Shown here piece by piece: positions 34,771 through 42,368 of a DNA stretch of 64,000 nucleotides. The notes under the pieces are model-generated. The model did not search any database. It saw only the letters and a list, made by a program, of their open reading frames with translations, and was not told the DNA's origin. Each line of letters opens with the position of its first letter. The stretch's first letter is position 1. The DNA is from JANNSX01 sp041397825. Its GTDB lineage: Bacteria; Pseudomonadota; Alphaproteobacteria; Rhizobiales; Hyphomicrobiaceae. A program made the position numbers and the translations under genes. Where the stretch lies: positions 992,001-1,056,000 of the forward strand of contig JAWKVX010000002.1 of the NCBI GenBank assembly GCA_041397825.1, in the 5' to 3' direction.

Positions 34771-35975
34771 CGGAGGCGCTCGCCGGCACCGCCGTGGATG
34801 ACCGTCTGGCCCGCCGGAACGCTATCGTTCTGGCCATCGCCCAGGCCTGCTATGGCATTGCCGTCTCGCTGGTCATAACGCTCGGCGGCGTGGTCGGTCA
34901 TGCGCTCGCCGTCGACAAGTCGCTTTCGACCCTGCCGATCACGACGATGATGATCGGCACCACCATCGGCGTCATTCCGGCGTCGCTCTTCATGCAACGC
35001 TTCGGCCGGCGCGCCGGCTTCATGCTCGGCGCGCTGTCCGGCGTGACCGGCGGGTTGCTCGCTGCCCAGGCCATCTTTGCCGGCAGCTTCTGGCTGTTCT
35101 GCCTGGCGACGCATTTCCTCGGCTACTATCAGGCCACCGCCGGCTACTACCGCTTCGCAGCGGCCGACACGGCCTCGCTCGCCTTCCGTCCGAAGGCGAT
35201 CTCCTACGCGCTCGGTGGTGGTCTCGCCGGTGCCGTGCTGACGCCCGTCATCGTCCAGCTCACCAACGACGTCTATGTGCTGAGCGCGGCGTGCTTTCTC
35301 GCGGCGGCGGGCTCGGCCCTGGCTGGCTGCCTGGTGCTGACCTTGCTCCGCATTCCGAAGCCCGTGGCACGGGCACGGGGGGCGTCGTCCGGGCGGCCCT
35401 TGCTCGAGATCATGCGGCAGCCACGCTTTCTGGCCGCAATGGCGGCTGGCGCCGTCAGCTACGGCATGATGAGTCTTGTCATGACCTCGACACCGCTCGC
35501 CATGATCGCCTGCGGCTTCGACAACATCGATGCGGCCGGCGCCATACGCTGGCACGTCGTCGCCATGTATCTGCCGAGCTTCTTCGCCGGCCATCTGATC
35601 GCCCGGTTCGGCCGCGAGCAGATCGCGCTTGTCGGCATGGCGATCCTGCTGCTCTGCGGCCTCGTCGCGCTCATGGGCCTGTCGTTCCTGCATTTTACGG
35701 TGGCGATGGTGGCCCTCGGCGCCGGCTGGAACCTCGCCTATGTCTCGGCAACCTCCATCGTCGCCGACAGCCATACGCCGGAGGAGCGCGGCAAGGTGCA
35801 GGCCGCCAACGACTTCGTCATCTTCTCATTCGTCGCCTTCTGCTCGTTCATGTCCGGCGTGCTGCTCAACCATGTCGGCTGGAACGGCATCAATGTCGCG
35901 CTCTTCCCGGCGATTGGACTGGCGGCTGTGCTCGTGCTGGTCCTGCCGCGGCTCAAGGTGGCACCGGCGACATGA
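34767..35975 (+). CDS. MFS transporter
   Basis: A 402-residue major-facilitator protein with 12 predicted helices. The loop between helices 2 and 3 reads MQRFGRRAGFMLGALSG (family signature DRxGRR-like), and TSIVADSHTPEERGKVQAAND lies near helix 11. It overlaps nusB by four bases and is followed by recO, so it is embedded in a housekeeping operon. The substrate is unknown; co-transcription with flavin genes hints at, but does not show, export of a related compound. Confidence 0.92.
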   Translation: MTEALAGTAVDDRLARRNAIVLAIAQACYGIAVSLVITLGGVVGHALAVDKSLSTLPITTMMIGTTIGVIPASLFMQRFGRRAGFMLGALSGVTGGLLAAQAIFAGSFWLFCLATHFLGYYQATAGYYRFAAADTASLAFRPKAISYALGGGLAGAVLTPVIVQLTNDVYVLSAACFLAAAGSALAGCLVLTLLRIPKPVARARGASSGRPLLEIMRQPRFLAAMAAGAVSYGMMSLVMTSTPLAMIACGFDNIDAAGAIRWHVVAMYLPSFFAGHLIARFGREQIALVGMAILLLCGLVALMGLSFLHFTVAMVALGAGWNLAYVSATSIVADSHTPEERGKVQAANDFVIFSFVAFCSFMSGVLLNHVGWNGINVALFPAIGLAAVLVLVLPRLKVAPAT

Positions 35976-36032
35976 TCCGCCGGTGCACCGGCCGGGATGG
36001 ACAACGGCTCCGAACGGGGCGACGTTGCCGCC

Positions 36033-36764
36033 ATGCAATGGTCGGATGAAGCGATCGTGCTCTCGGTGCGGCCCCACGCCGAGACCAGCGCCGTGGTGGA
36101 GCTTTTCACGCGCAATCACGGCCGCCATCTCGGACTCGTCCAGGGCGGCCGCTCGCGCCGGCTGAGGCCGGTTCTGCAGCCCGGAAACACGGTCGAGGCA
36201 ACGTGGAAGGCGAGGCTCTCCGAGCATCTGGGACAGCTCGCACTCGAGCCGGTCAAGAGCCATGCCGCGACGGCGCTGGACCGGCCGCTGGCGCTGTCGG
36301 GGCTCGCCTGTCTCACGGCCATGCTCCGCCTGCTGGCCGAGCGCGATCCTCATCCGGCGCTCTACGAGGTGACGCTGTTCGTGCTCACCTATCTCGAGGA
36401 CGACGAGGTCTGGCCGCCGGTCTATGCCCGCTGGGAGCTGGCGCTGCTCGACGACCTCGGCTTCGGCCTCGATCTAAGCCGCTGCACCGAGACGGGACAG
36501 ACCGACGATCTGATCTATGTCTCGCCGCGCTCGGGCCGCGCCGTGTCGGCGGCGGCCGGCGAGCCGTACCGCGACCGGCTGCTCCGCCTGCCGGGCTTCC
36601 TCAGGGGCACCGGATCGAGCGTGCTCGGGCCCGGCGATCTCGCCGATGCCCTGTCGCTCACCGGGCATTTCCTGTCGAGCCGGGTCGCCGAGCCCCGCGG
36701 TCACGGTCTGCCGGACGCGCGCGAGCGTCTGCTCCGGGCCCTTGCCAAATGGGGCCCGCATTAG
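36033..36764 (+). CDS. recO: DNA repair protein RecO
   Basis: A 243-residue RecO. The start MQWSDEAIVLSVRPHAETSAVV is canonical (OB-fold domain); the frame is open 12 codons upstream, but the family begins at ATG 36033. GRHLGLVQGGRSRRLRPVLQPG and WELALLDDLGFGLDLSRC are conserved. The zinc-binding cysteines seen in many RecO proteins are mostly absent here; only Cys in LSRC remains in that region. It loads RecA with RecF/RecR. It lies 57 bases after the MFS gene. Confidence 0.95.
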   Translation: MQWSDEAIVLSVRPHAETSAVVELFTRNHGRHLGLVQGGRSRRLRPVLQPGNTVEATWKARLSEHLGQLALEPVKSHAATALDRPLALSGLACLTAMLRLLAERDPHPALYEVTLFVLTYLEDDEVWPPVYARWELALLDDLGFGLDLSRCTETGQTDDLIYVSPRSGRAVSAAAGEPYRDRLLRLPGFLRGTGSSVLGPGDLADALSLTGHFLSSRVAEPRGHGLPDARERLLRALAKWGPH

Positions 36765-36801
36765 AAAACTGGCTGACGCCAACGTCGCCGCGGGAGGTCC
36801 C

Positions 36802-38097
36802 ATGTCGCGCCGCCAGATGCATCTCGTCGCCTATCTGAAGACCGGTCCGACGGCCCTGCATGCCGGCGGCTGGCGGCATCCGGAGGCCCGCCTCGACGAC
36901 ATCCTCGATGCCTCCCGCTACGAGCAGGTGGCGCGCGAGCTCGAGGCTGCCTGCTTCGACGCTTGCTTCTTCGCCGATCTGCTCGGTCTCTACGACATCC
37001 ACGGAGGCTCCTTCGAGACCTATGTCCGGGACGGCGGGCAGATCAGCTATCTCGACCCTATGACGGTGCTGCCGATCATGGCCAACGCCACGCGGCACCT
37101 TGGGCTCGGTGCGACACTCTCGACGACCTTCATCCCGGCCTATCTGATCGCCCGGTCGCTCGGCTCGCTCGATGTTCTGAGCAAAGGGCGCGTGGCCTGG
37201 AACATCGTCACCTCCGCGACCGACCTCGAAGCGCGCAACTTTGGCCGCGCGCTGCCGCCGCGTGAGAGCCGGTACGACTATGCCGACGAGGTCGTCGAGG
37301 CCTGCCTGAAGCTCTGGGAAGGCTGGGAGGAGGGGGCCTTCGTGCTCGACAAGGCAGGTGGCGTGATGTCGGACCCCGAGAAGGTCCACTATGCCGATTA
37401 TGAGGGCACATGGGTGAAGACGCGCGGGCCCCTGTCGATCCCGCGCAGTCCCCAGGGCCATCCCGTCCTGATGCAGGCGGGTTCCTCCGATCGCGGTCGC
37501 GACTTTGCGGCCCGCTGGGCCGAGCTCGTCTTCGTCGCGCAGGCGACAAAGACCGACATGCAGGCCTTCCGGCAGGACCTGCACAGCCGGATGGCGAAGC
37601 GCAGCAGGCGACCCGATGCCTGCAAGGTGCTGGTCGAGACGCGGGTCATCGTCGGCGAGACGGATTCGATCGCCCGCGAGAAGGCCGACTACCTGAACAG
37701 CCTCGCCAAGACCGAGCTGAACCTCGCCTCGGTGTCGAGCTCTGTCGGCGTCGATCTGGCGCGGGACAAGGATGTCGACCTCGCCAAGCGGGGCACTCAG
37801 GGCATGCAGGGCTCGGCGGATCTCTTGGCGCAGCTCGCTCGCGACCAAGGTGCCACCCTTCGCGAGGCGGCGACCAAGGTGCGCGCTGGCCAGATCATCG
37901 GCTCGCCCAAGACGGTGGCGGATGTCCTCGAGGATCAATTCACCTCGGAGGCATGCGACGGCTTCGTGTTCTCGCCGCTTTGGGCGCCGGGAACGCATGA
38001 GAGCATCTGCCGGGCGGTCGTGCCCGAGCTACAGCGTCGCGGGTTGTTCCGGAGGGCCTACAAAGGCCGGACGCTCCGCGAGAACCTGGCGATGTGA
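36802..38097 (+). CDS. LLM-class flavin-dependent monooxygenase (NtaA/SnaA/DszA family)
   Basis: A 431-residue FMNH2-dependent monooxygenase. It starts MSRRQMHLVAYLKTGPTALH; ATG 36802 has GGAGG five bases upstream. GRVAWNIVTSATDLEARNFG and PQGHPVLMQAGSSDRGRDFAARWAELVF are hallmarks of the nitrilotriacetate/dibenzothiophene sulfone branch. These enzymes need reduced flavin from a separate reductase, and none is adjacent. The nearest candidate is the flavin reductase at 45283. The substrate may be an aminopolycarboxylate or an organosulfur compound. It closes the forward block after recO. Confidence 0.94.
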   Translation: MSRRQMHLVAYLKTGPTALHAGGWRHPEARLDDILDASRYEQVARELEAACFDACFFADLLGLYDIHGGSFETYVRDGGQISYLDPMTVLPIMANATRHLGLGATLSTTFIPAYLIARSLGSLDVLSKGRVAWNIVTSATDLEARNFGRALPPRESRYDYADEVVEACLKLWEGWEEGAFVLDKAGGVMSDPEKVHYADYEGTWVKTRGPLSIPRSPQGHPVLMQAGSSDRGRDFAARWAELVFVAQATKTDMQAFRQDLHSRMAKRSRRPDACKVLVETRVIVGETDSIAREKADYLNSLAKTELNLASVSSSVGVDLARDKDVDLAKRGTQGMQGSADLLAQLARDQGATLREAATKVRAGQIIGSPKTVADVLEDQFTSEACDGFVFSPLWAPGTHESICRAVVPELQRRGLFRRAYKGRTLRENLAM

Positions 38098-38178
38098 TCT
38101 ACCCCTCCGTCGGTGGATCGAGCTGCCGTCGGTGCGGTTTGCTCTATGGGGCCCTGTTCCGTCCGTCGGCACGCGCCT

Positions 38179-38838
38179 CTACTCCGCCGCCTCGCGGCCT
38201 ACTCCGACCGGGCAGGTCACGCCGGTGCCGCCGAGGCCGCAATAGCCGCCAGGGTTCTTCGCCAGATACTGCTGATGGTAGTCCTCGGCATAGTAGAACG
38301 GCCCCGCATCGACGATCTCCGTCGCGATCGCTCCGTAGCCCTTGCTCCTGAGCGCCATCTCATAGGCGGCTTTCGAGGCCTGGGCAGCGGTCCGTTGAGC
38401 CGGCGTGAACGTGTAGATACCGCTCCGGTACTGGGTGCCGACGTCGTTGCCTTGCCGCATCACCTGCGTCGGATCATGGCTCTCCCAGAACACTTTCAGC
38501 AGCTGCTCGTAGCTGAGCTTGGCCGGATCATAGACGACGAGCACCACCTCGTTGTGGCCGGTATCGCCCGAGCACACCTCCCGATAGGTCGGATTGGGCG
38601 TCACGCCCTGTGCGTAGCCGACAGCCGTCACATGCACGCCGGGAAGGGACCAGAACTTGCGTTCGGCCCCCCAGAAACAGCCCAGGCCGAAGACGGCCTG
38701 CTCGCTCCCCGCCGGAAAGGGGCCTTTCAGTGCGGCGCCATTGACGAAATGGTGGCTGGCGGTCGGGATGGGCTCGGCCCGGCCGGGCAGAGCCTGTGCG
38801 GGCGAGGGTAGATCGGATCGCTTCCTGGCGAACAGCAT
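38179..38838 (-). CDS. msrA: Peptide methionine sulfoxide reductase MsrA
   Basis: A 219-residue MsrA that repairs S-methionine sulfoxide. The active-site Cys54 is in GLGCFWGAE, followed by TGHNEVVLVVYDP and the YHQQYLAKNPGGYCG block with a resolving Cys near the end. ATG 38838 follows GGAGG by seven bases. The N-terminal ~40 residues have no clear signal peptide, so it is probably cytoplasmic. It is divergent from the membrane protein at 38965. Confidence 0.97.
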   Translation of the reverse strand: MLFARKRSDLPSPAQALPGRAEPIPTASHHFVNGAALKGPFPAGSEQAVFGLGCFWGAERKFWSLPGVHVTAVGYAQGVTPNPTYREVCSGDTGHNEVVLVVYDPAKLSYEQLLKVFWESHDPTQVMRQGNDVGTQYRSGIYTFTPAQRTAAQASKAAYEMALRSKGYGAIATEIVDAGPFYYAEDYHQQYLAKNPGGYCGLGGTGVTCPVGVGREAAE

Positions 38839-38964
38839 GCGAGATCCTCCGGATCGTGGCGCTTCGGTCTCACTCCGATATATAGGGCAGGGCGCGATCA
38901 CGTGTCCCTCACAAATCCGACAAGAGGTTGCTATTCAAGGGGGCGGGGACAAGGAGTGAGCGTC

Positions 38965-39882
38965 ATGGCCGATCCGAAGGTGCCGACCGCGCCGGCCGTC
39001 GAGGAAAATTCGCCGGCAACTCAGCAGCCTGCAACCGTTGTGGAGAGCACGCCACTGATCGAGGCGGTGCTCGGTCCGGCCGCGAACGCAGCTCCGGAGA
39101 CGGTCGAGGTCTCGGCCACGCCGTCGGCCCGGCCGACCATTTTCAAAGCCGGGGCCGGACGGAAATTCACGCTGACGGTCGTGCTGCTGGTGCTGCTCCC
39201 CTTCCTGGTCAGCTTGCCGATCATGATCGCCTGGCGGGCCGCGGCCGGACACCTGGTCGATGCGGGAACGCTGGCGCTCGGCGGCGCCGTCTTCATCGCC
39301 GCGGCGCTCTTCCTGCTCGCCCACATCGTCTATTCCTATCGCGGCCGGATCGAGGTCGGCGCCGATCGCGTAAAGCTGTCGGTGCCGCGCTGGCGCGGTC
39401 CGACCCCGGGTCTCAGATACGTGACGCGCGAGATTCCCTATTCCGAGCTCGAGAAGATCGAGACACGGGGTGAGATCTACAAGGAGATCGCCGTGCCGAC
39501 GCTGATGCGATCCGCCATGCTGACCACGAAAGGCGGCGAGCGGGTGCATCTCGGCTACGTGCACGAGGCCTCGGAGGATCCGGCCTTCCCGGTTCGCGAG
39601 ATCGCCGAGGAGATCTCGCGCCGCTCCGGCGTACCGATCGGCGTCAAGGCGTCCGTCAAGGTCGGCAGCCAGTACAAGGCCCTCGTCAAGGGAACGCCAC
39701 CCTGGGACATGGCCGGCGACACGGGCTCGCCCGAGCACGAGATGGCGCGAGCGGAGTACGAGGCCCTGGTCCAGAAGAACCACGTCTATATGTTCTATCT
39801 GGCCTTCATCCTGTTCGGCCTCGCCGCTATCGCCTTCATCGTCGACATCGGCAAGAGCGGGCTGCTCAACTCGATCGGCTGA
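38965..39882 (+). CDS. Uncharacterised membrane protein with cytoplasmic middle domain
   Basis: A 305-residue protein I cannot assign to a named family. After an Ala/Pro/Thr-rich N-terminus of ~60 residues come two helices (TLTVVLLVLLPFLVSLPIMIA and TLALGGAVFIAAALFLLAHIV). A soluble domain of ~130 residues follows, resembling a PH-like/bPH2 fold (RIEVGADRVKLSVPRW, YSELEKIETRGEIY), and then a C-terminal helix (YMFYLAFILFGLAAIAFIV). ATG 38965 has AAGGAG eight bases upstream. A bacterial PH-like domain in a three-helix protein suggests a membrane-associated regulatory or scaffold role, which is inference. A terminator separates it from the convergent TadG-like gene. Confidence 0.8.
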   Translation: MADPKVPTAPAVEENSPATQQPATVVESTPLIEAVLGPAANAAPETVEVSATPSARPTIFKAGAGRKFTLTVVLLVLLPFLVSLPIMIAWRAAAGHLVDAGTLALGGAVFIAAALFLLAHIVYSYRGRIEVGADRVKLSVPRWRGPTPGLRYVTREIPYSELEKIETRGEIYKEIAVPTLMRSAMLTTKGGERVHLGYVHEASEDPAFPVREIAEEISRRSGVPIGVKASVKVGSQYKALVKGTPPWDMAGDTGSPEHEMARAEYEALVQKNHVYMFYLAFILFGLAAIAFIVDIGKSGLLNSIG

Positions 39883-39910
39883 GCGACGATCGCGCGCCGC
39901 AAAGTGAAAA

Positions 39911-39930
39911 CCCCGCCATCGCTGGCGGGG
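39911..39930 (-). terminator. Rho-independent terminator of the TadG-like gene
   Basis: A perfect 7-bp stem CCCCGCC / GGCGGGG with a 6-base loop, followed on the reverse strand by TTTTC. It lies just after the stop of the reverse-strand gene, and weakly also serves the forward gene ending at 39882. Confidence 0.85.
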
Positions 39931-39960
39931 CTTCCGGTTCGTGGGAGGTACGCGTTTCGT

Positions 39961-41301
39961 CTACTCGACCAGCCGGGCGACCTGGCCCTCGATGTCCGGC
40001 AAGTCGGGCGTCAGATTCGGCAGCGGCGAGAAGCCATCATGGTCCTTCACGTGGAGGTGGCCGCTGCCACGCAGCTCGTACTCCTTGGCAACCGCCATGA
40101 AGTAGTGGGAAGAGCCGTTCATGTCGCCGTTGCCACCGAGCTCGAGCTTCTGGGTCGGCAGGTAGAGCACGCCTTCCATGTTGAACGTGCCGCCCCCCTG
40201 GACGATCGAGGTCTGGCCCTCGCCATGCGCCGCGTTCTGCATGACCAGGAAGCCCTGGTAGCTCGATCCTGAATGCCGGCCGACGAGATTGACGGTGGAA
40301 CCGGAGCCGATGTCGAGCATCGGATAGTTGTTGTCGCCGGTGTTCGAGTCGTAGAGGTAGAACACCACGTTGCTACCGGTCAGCTGCGAGCCGGAGGACG
40401 TCTGCAGCTTGCCGTTGTCGATCACGTAGATGCCGGGATTGAAGGTGACCTTGGCCTGCGCCTGCAGTTTGATGCCGCCGCAGTAGTGACCTGGGCTCAG
40501 CGCATAGGTGCCCTTCTTCAGATTGAGACCGTTGTTCGTGCAGGCGGCAGGCACTGTCGGCATGGCGGTCTTCGGTACCCAGGCGCTGGCATTCGGATAG
40601 GCGCTGGTCGAGGCAAACGGATCCGCCATCGGATCGGCGCAGCTCTCGCGCGGTGCCGGGTCGAAATTGCCGTGCGTCACGTCGTCCAGTCCGACGGTGC
40701 AGACGCCACCGGATTCGAACGAGTAGGAGTTGCCGACCTCGTGTACCGAGGTGGACGAGTCGGAGTTGACGAAGGCCCAGCAATTGCCAAGGTCGATCTC
40801 CTTGCTGCCTTGGGCCGTGATGCCGTACGTGGCGTCGGGATCGAGCGCGAGCATGCAGACTTTGCCCCACTGCGCGTCGTCGCCTTCTACGTCGTCGTTG
40901 CCTTTCTGGGCCACCGACCGGGCGGAGATCTCCAGATTGTCGATATGGGCGGCGCGCATGAAGGCGGTCGGCACATTCGTCGAGACAGTCAGCGTGACCT
41001 GGCTGTCGGCGAAGCTGACCTGCGGCTCGACACCCTCGAGGGCCGTACCCTCGATCTTCGCGTTGAAAACGTTCTCAGCCGCCGCGATGATCAGCGCCGG
41101 CTCGTCGTCGTCGAGCTTGGCGGCCGCGAGAGTCGCCGCATCGGCTGCTGACTGTAGCAACAGCTTCTTGTTGATGGCGTCGCCGTAGTCGACGGCCCCG
41201 CCGATCAGCATGACCGTCGGGATGATCATCGCCGCGAAGATCATGCCGACGTTGCCCGCCTCGCTCGAGATCAAGTTCTTGTTCCAACCCAGGCGCCGCA
41301 T
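39961..41301 (-). CDS. TadG-like pilus/envelope protein with beta-helix-like C-terminus
   Basis: A 446-residue protein. The N-terminal hydrophobic helix (EAGNVGMIFAAMIIPTVMLI, residues ~14-33) and AVDYGDAINKKLLLQSAADAATLAAA match the TadE/TadG pilus-assembly N-terminus. The rest is exported: an Asp/Asn/Gly-rich region with six or more cysteines, and from ~280 repeated short strands (HYCGGIKLQAQAKVTFNPGI, GSGSTVNLVGRHSG) suggesting a parallel beta-helix. ATG 41301 has GGAG seven bases upstream. No other tad genes are nearby, so it is an orphan TadG-like protein, possibly a surface adhesin. Confidence 0.85.
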   Translation of the reverse strand: MRRLGWNKNLISSEAGNVGMIFAAMIIPTVMLIGGAVDYGDAINKKLLLQSAADAATLAAAKLDDDEPALIIAAAENVFNAKIEGTALEGVEPQVSFADSQVTLTVSTNVPTAFMRAAHIDNLEISARSVAQKGNDDVEGDDAQWGKVCMLALDPDATYGITAQGSKEIDLGNCWAFVNSDSSTSVHEVGNSYSFESGGVCTVGLDDVTHGNFDPAPRESCADPMADPFASTSAYPNASAWVPKTAMPTVPAACTNNGLNLKKGTYALSPGHYCGGIKLQAQAKVTFNPGIYVIDNGKLQTSSGSQLTGSNVVFYLYDSNTGDNNYPMLDIGSGSTVNLVGRHSGSSYQGFLVMQNAAHGEGQTSIVQGGGTFNMEGVLYLPTQKLELGGNGDMNGSSHYFMAVAKEYELRGSGHLHVKDHDGFSPLPNLTPDLPDIEGQVARLVE

Positions 41302-41392
41302 GTTTCCACTCCGAAAGATTGCGCACCACTCCACTCGTGATCGGCGCATTCAACCAGAGAGAAATTGCGGCTCGTCTAAATTGCATCATGAC

Positions 41393-41503
41393 AATTGCCT
41401 CGAATTCGCAGGCAATTTGACGGAGCGGTTGCCGAAAATTCGAGGCAAGTTCACATCAAACGGGCGCGTTCGGGCCGGCCTGGGCTCAATTCGCGAAAAT
41501 TGA
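41393..41503. promoter_or_regulatory. Cluster of repeated AATTCG(C)AGGCAA-type elements and an AATTGA inverted repeat
   Basis: The divergent intergenic region contains AATTGCCT (41393-41400) and AGGCAATT (41410-41417) as an inverted pair around CGAATTCGC. A further direct copy, AATTCGAGGCAAGTT, is at 41437-41451. Downstream, TCAATT (41486-41491) and AATTGA (41498-41503) form a second inverted repeat. The cluster lies between the TadG-like and secreted-protein genes and may be a set of binding sites for an unknown regulator. Confidence 0.45.
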
Positions 41504-41591
41504 AGCTAAAATTGACGAGCGAGCTTCCAGCGTTTCTTAGCGCGGCTGCCGTAAGGTCCGCTTATCGAATTGCGTCCTGGGAGTGGGAACC

Positions 41592-41966
41592 ATGTCGAGC
41601 TATCTGCGTCGCGCCGCGTCCGCGGGCGCTTTCGTCACTGCGATCGTCATCGCCCCTGTCGTGTCGGAGGCCAACTTCTCGAGCAATGCCTGCCTCAAAG
41701 GCTCGGTGGAGGCCTATGATTATGCGGAGCTGGAGGCCAATCTCGAGGAATCCTTCCTTGACCGGAAGGCGCGACTCAATCTCGTCTCTGAAAGCGCCGA
41801 GTTGACGCTCTCCGTCACCAATCTCGACGGCCAGAACGTCTGCGAGAACATCGCCGATCTGACGACGAGCTGCCATTGGAGTCTCGGCAACGATCAGATC
41901 TTCGTCATCAAGATCGACAACACGATGCGGGCGACGTCGACGGACTATGAGCTCTGCGCTCAGTAG
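41592..41966 (+). CDS. Small secreted protein of unknown function
   Basis: A 124-residue protein with a signal peptide of about 27 residues (LRRAASAGAFVTAIVIAPVV, then SEA). The mature part is ~97 residues with four cysteines (SSNACL, GQNVCEN, TTSCHW, YELCAQ), consistent with two disulfide bonds and a compact beta fold. ATG 41592 has GGGAG about eight bases upstream. I recognise no family. It is divergent from the TadG-like surface protein and ends at a strong terminator, so it is a monocistronic gene. Confidence 0.75.
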   Translation: MSSYLRRAASAGAFVTAIVIAPVVSEANFSSNACLKGSVEAYDYAELEANLEESFLDRKARLNLVSESAELTLSVTNLDGQNVCENIADLTTSCHWSLGNDQIFVIKIDNTMRATSTDYELCAQ

Positions 41967-41993
41967 CATCGCGTTTCGAGGGGCGGACTGTCG

Positions 41994-42021
41994 AGAGGAC
42001 CGGGCGAAAGCCCGGTCCTCT
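41994..42021 (+). terminator. Strong Rho-independent terminator
   Basis: A 12-bp perfect stem (AGAGGACCGGGC-type arm, 41994-42005, and its complement 42010-42021) closed by a GAAA tetraloop and followed by TTGTTCTTT. It terminates the small secreted-protein gene. Confidence 0.93.
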
Positions 42022-42368
42022 TGTTCTTTGCGGTCCGGCTCGACCGTCTGGCTCCGCCCTTCGGCGGGCGGGGCGGCCCGTTAGGGCGATCTTGAAGAAA
42101 ATTGCGCTCCGGACGTTCATGTCCGCGCAATCAAACCCGTCGATTCGTCGTCGATCTGATTGAAATTATTCGGTGCATTCGCGCCCTGCTCCCGGTCGCT
42201 CCCGGCTCTGTGACGCGGACCGGGGCTTGCCGATGCGTTGCTGGCCGCGACGGGATTTTACGATCTGCGGTAAGGTCTCCTTCACCTCGATTGCGACTTG
42301 CTTCACGCGACGGGTCGTGATCTCTGAAAATTCCTGCCGACTGCAACCTGTCCAATTAGGATCTCGTC
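42022..42368. other. Leader region of glpK with a large hairpin
   Basis: No gene. At 42101-42131 there is an 11-bp interrupted hairpin: ATTGCGC + bulge TCC + GGAC, loop GTTCAT, then GTCC + GCGCAAT. The glpK ribosome-binding site AGGA lies at about 42357-42360. Confidence 0.5.

Noticed and set aside
36658..37998. 446-codon open frame on the reverse strand
   Set aside because: It is the shadow of recO and the NtaA-type monooxygenase, both complete on the forward strand with family motifs.
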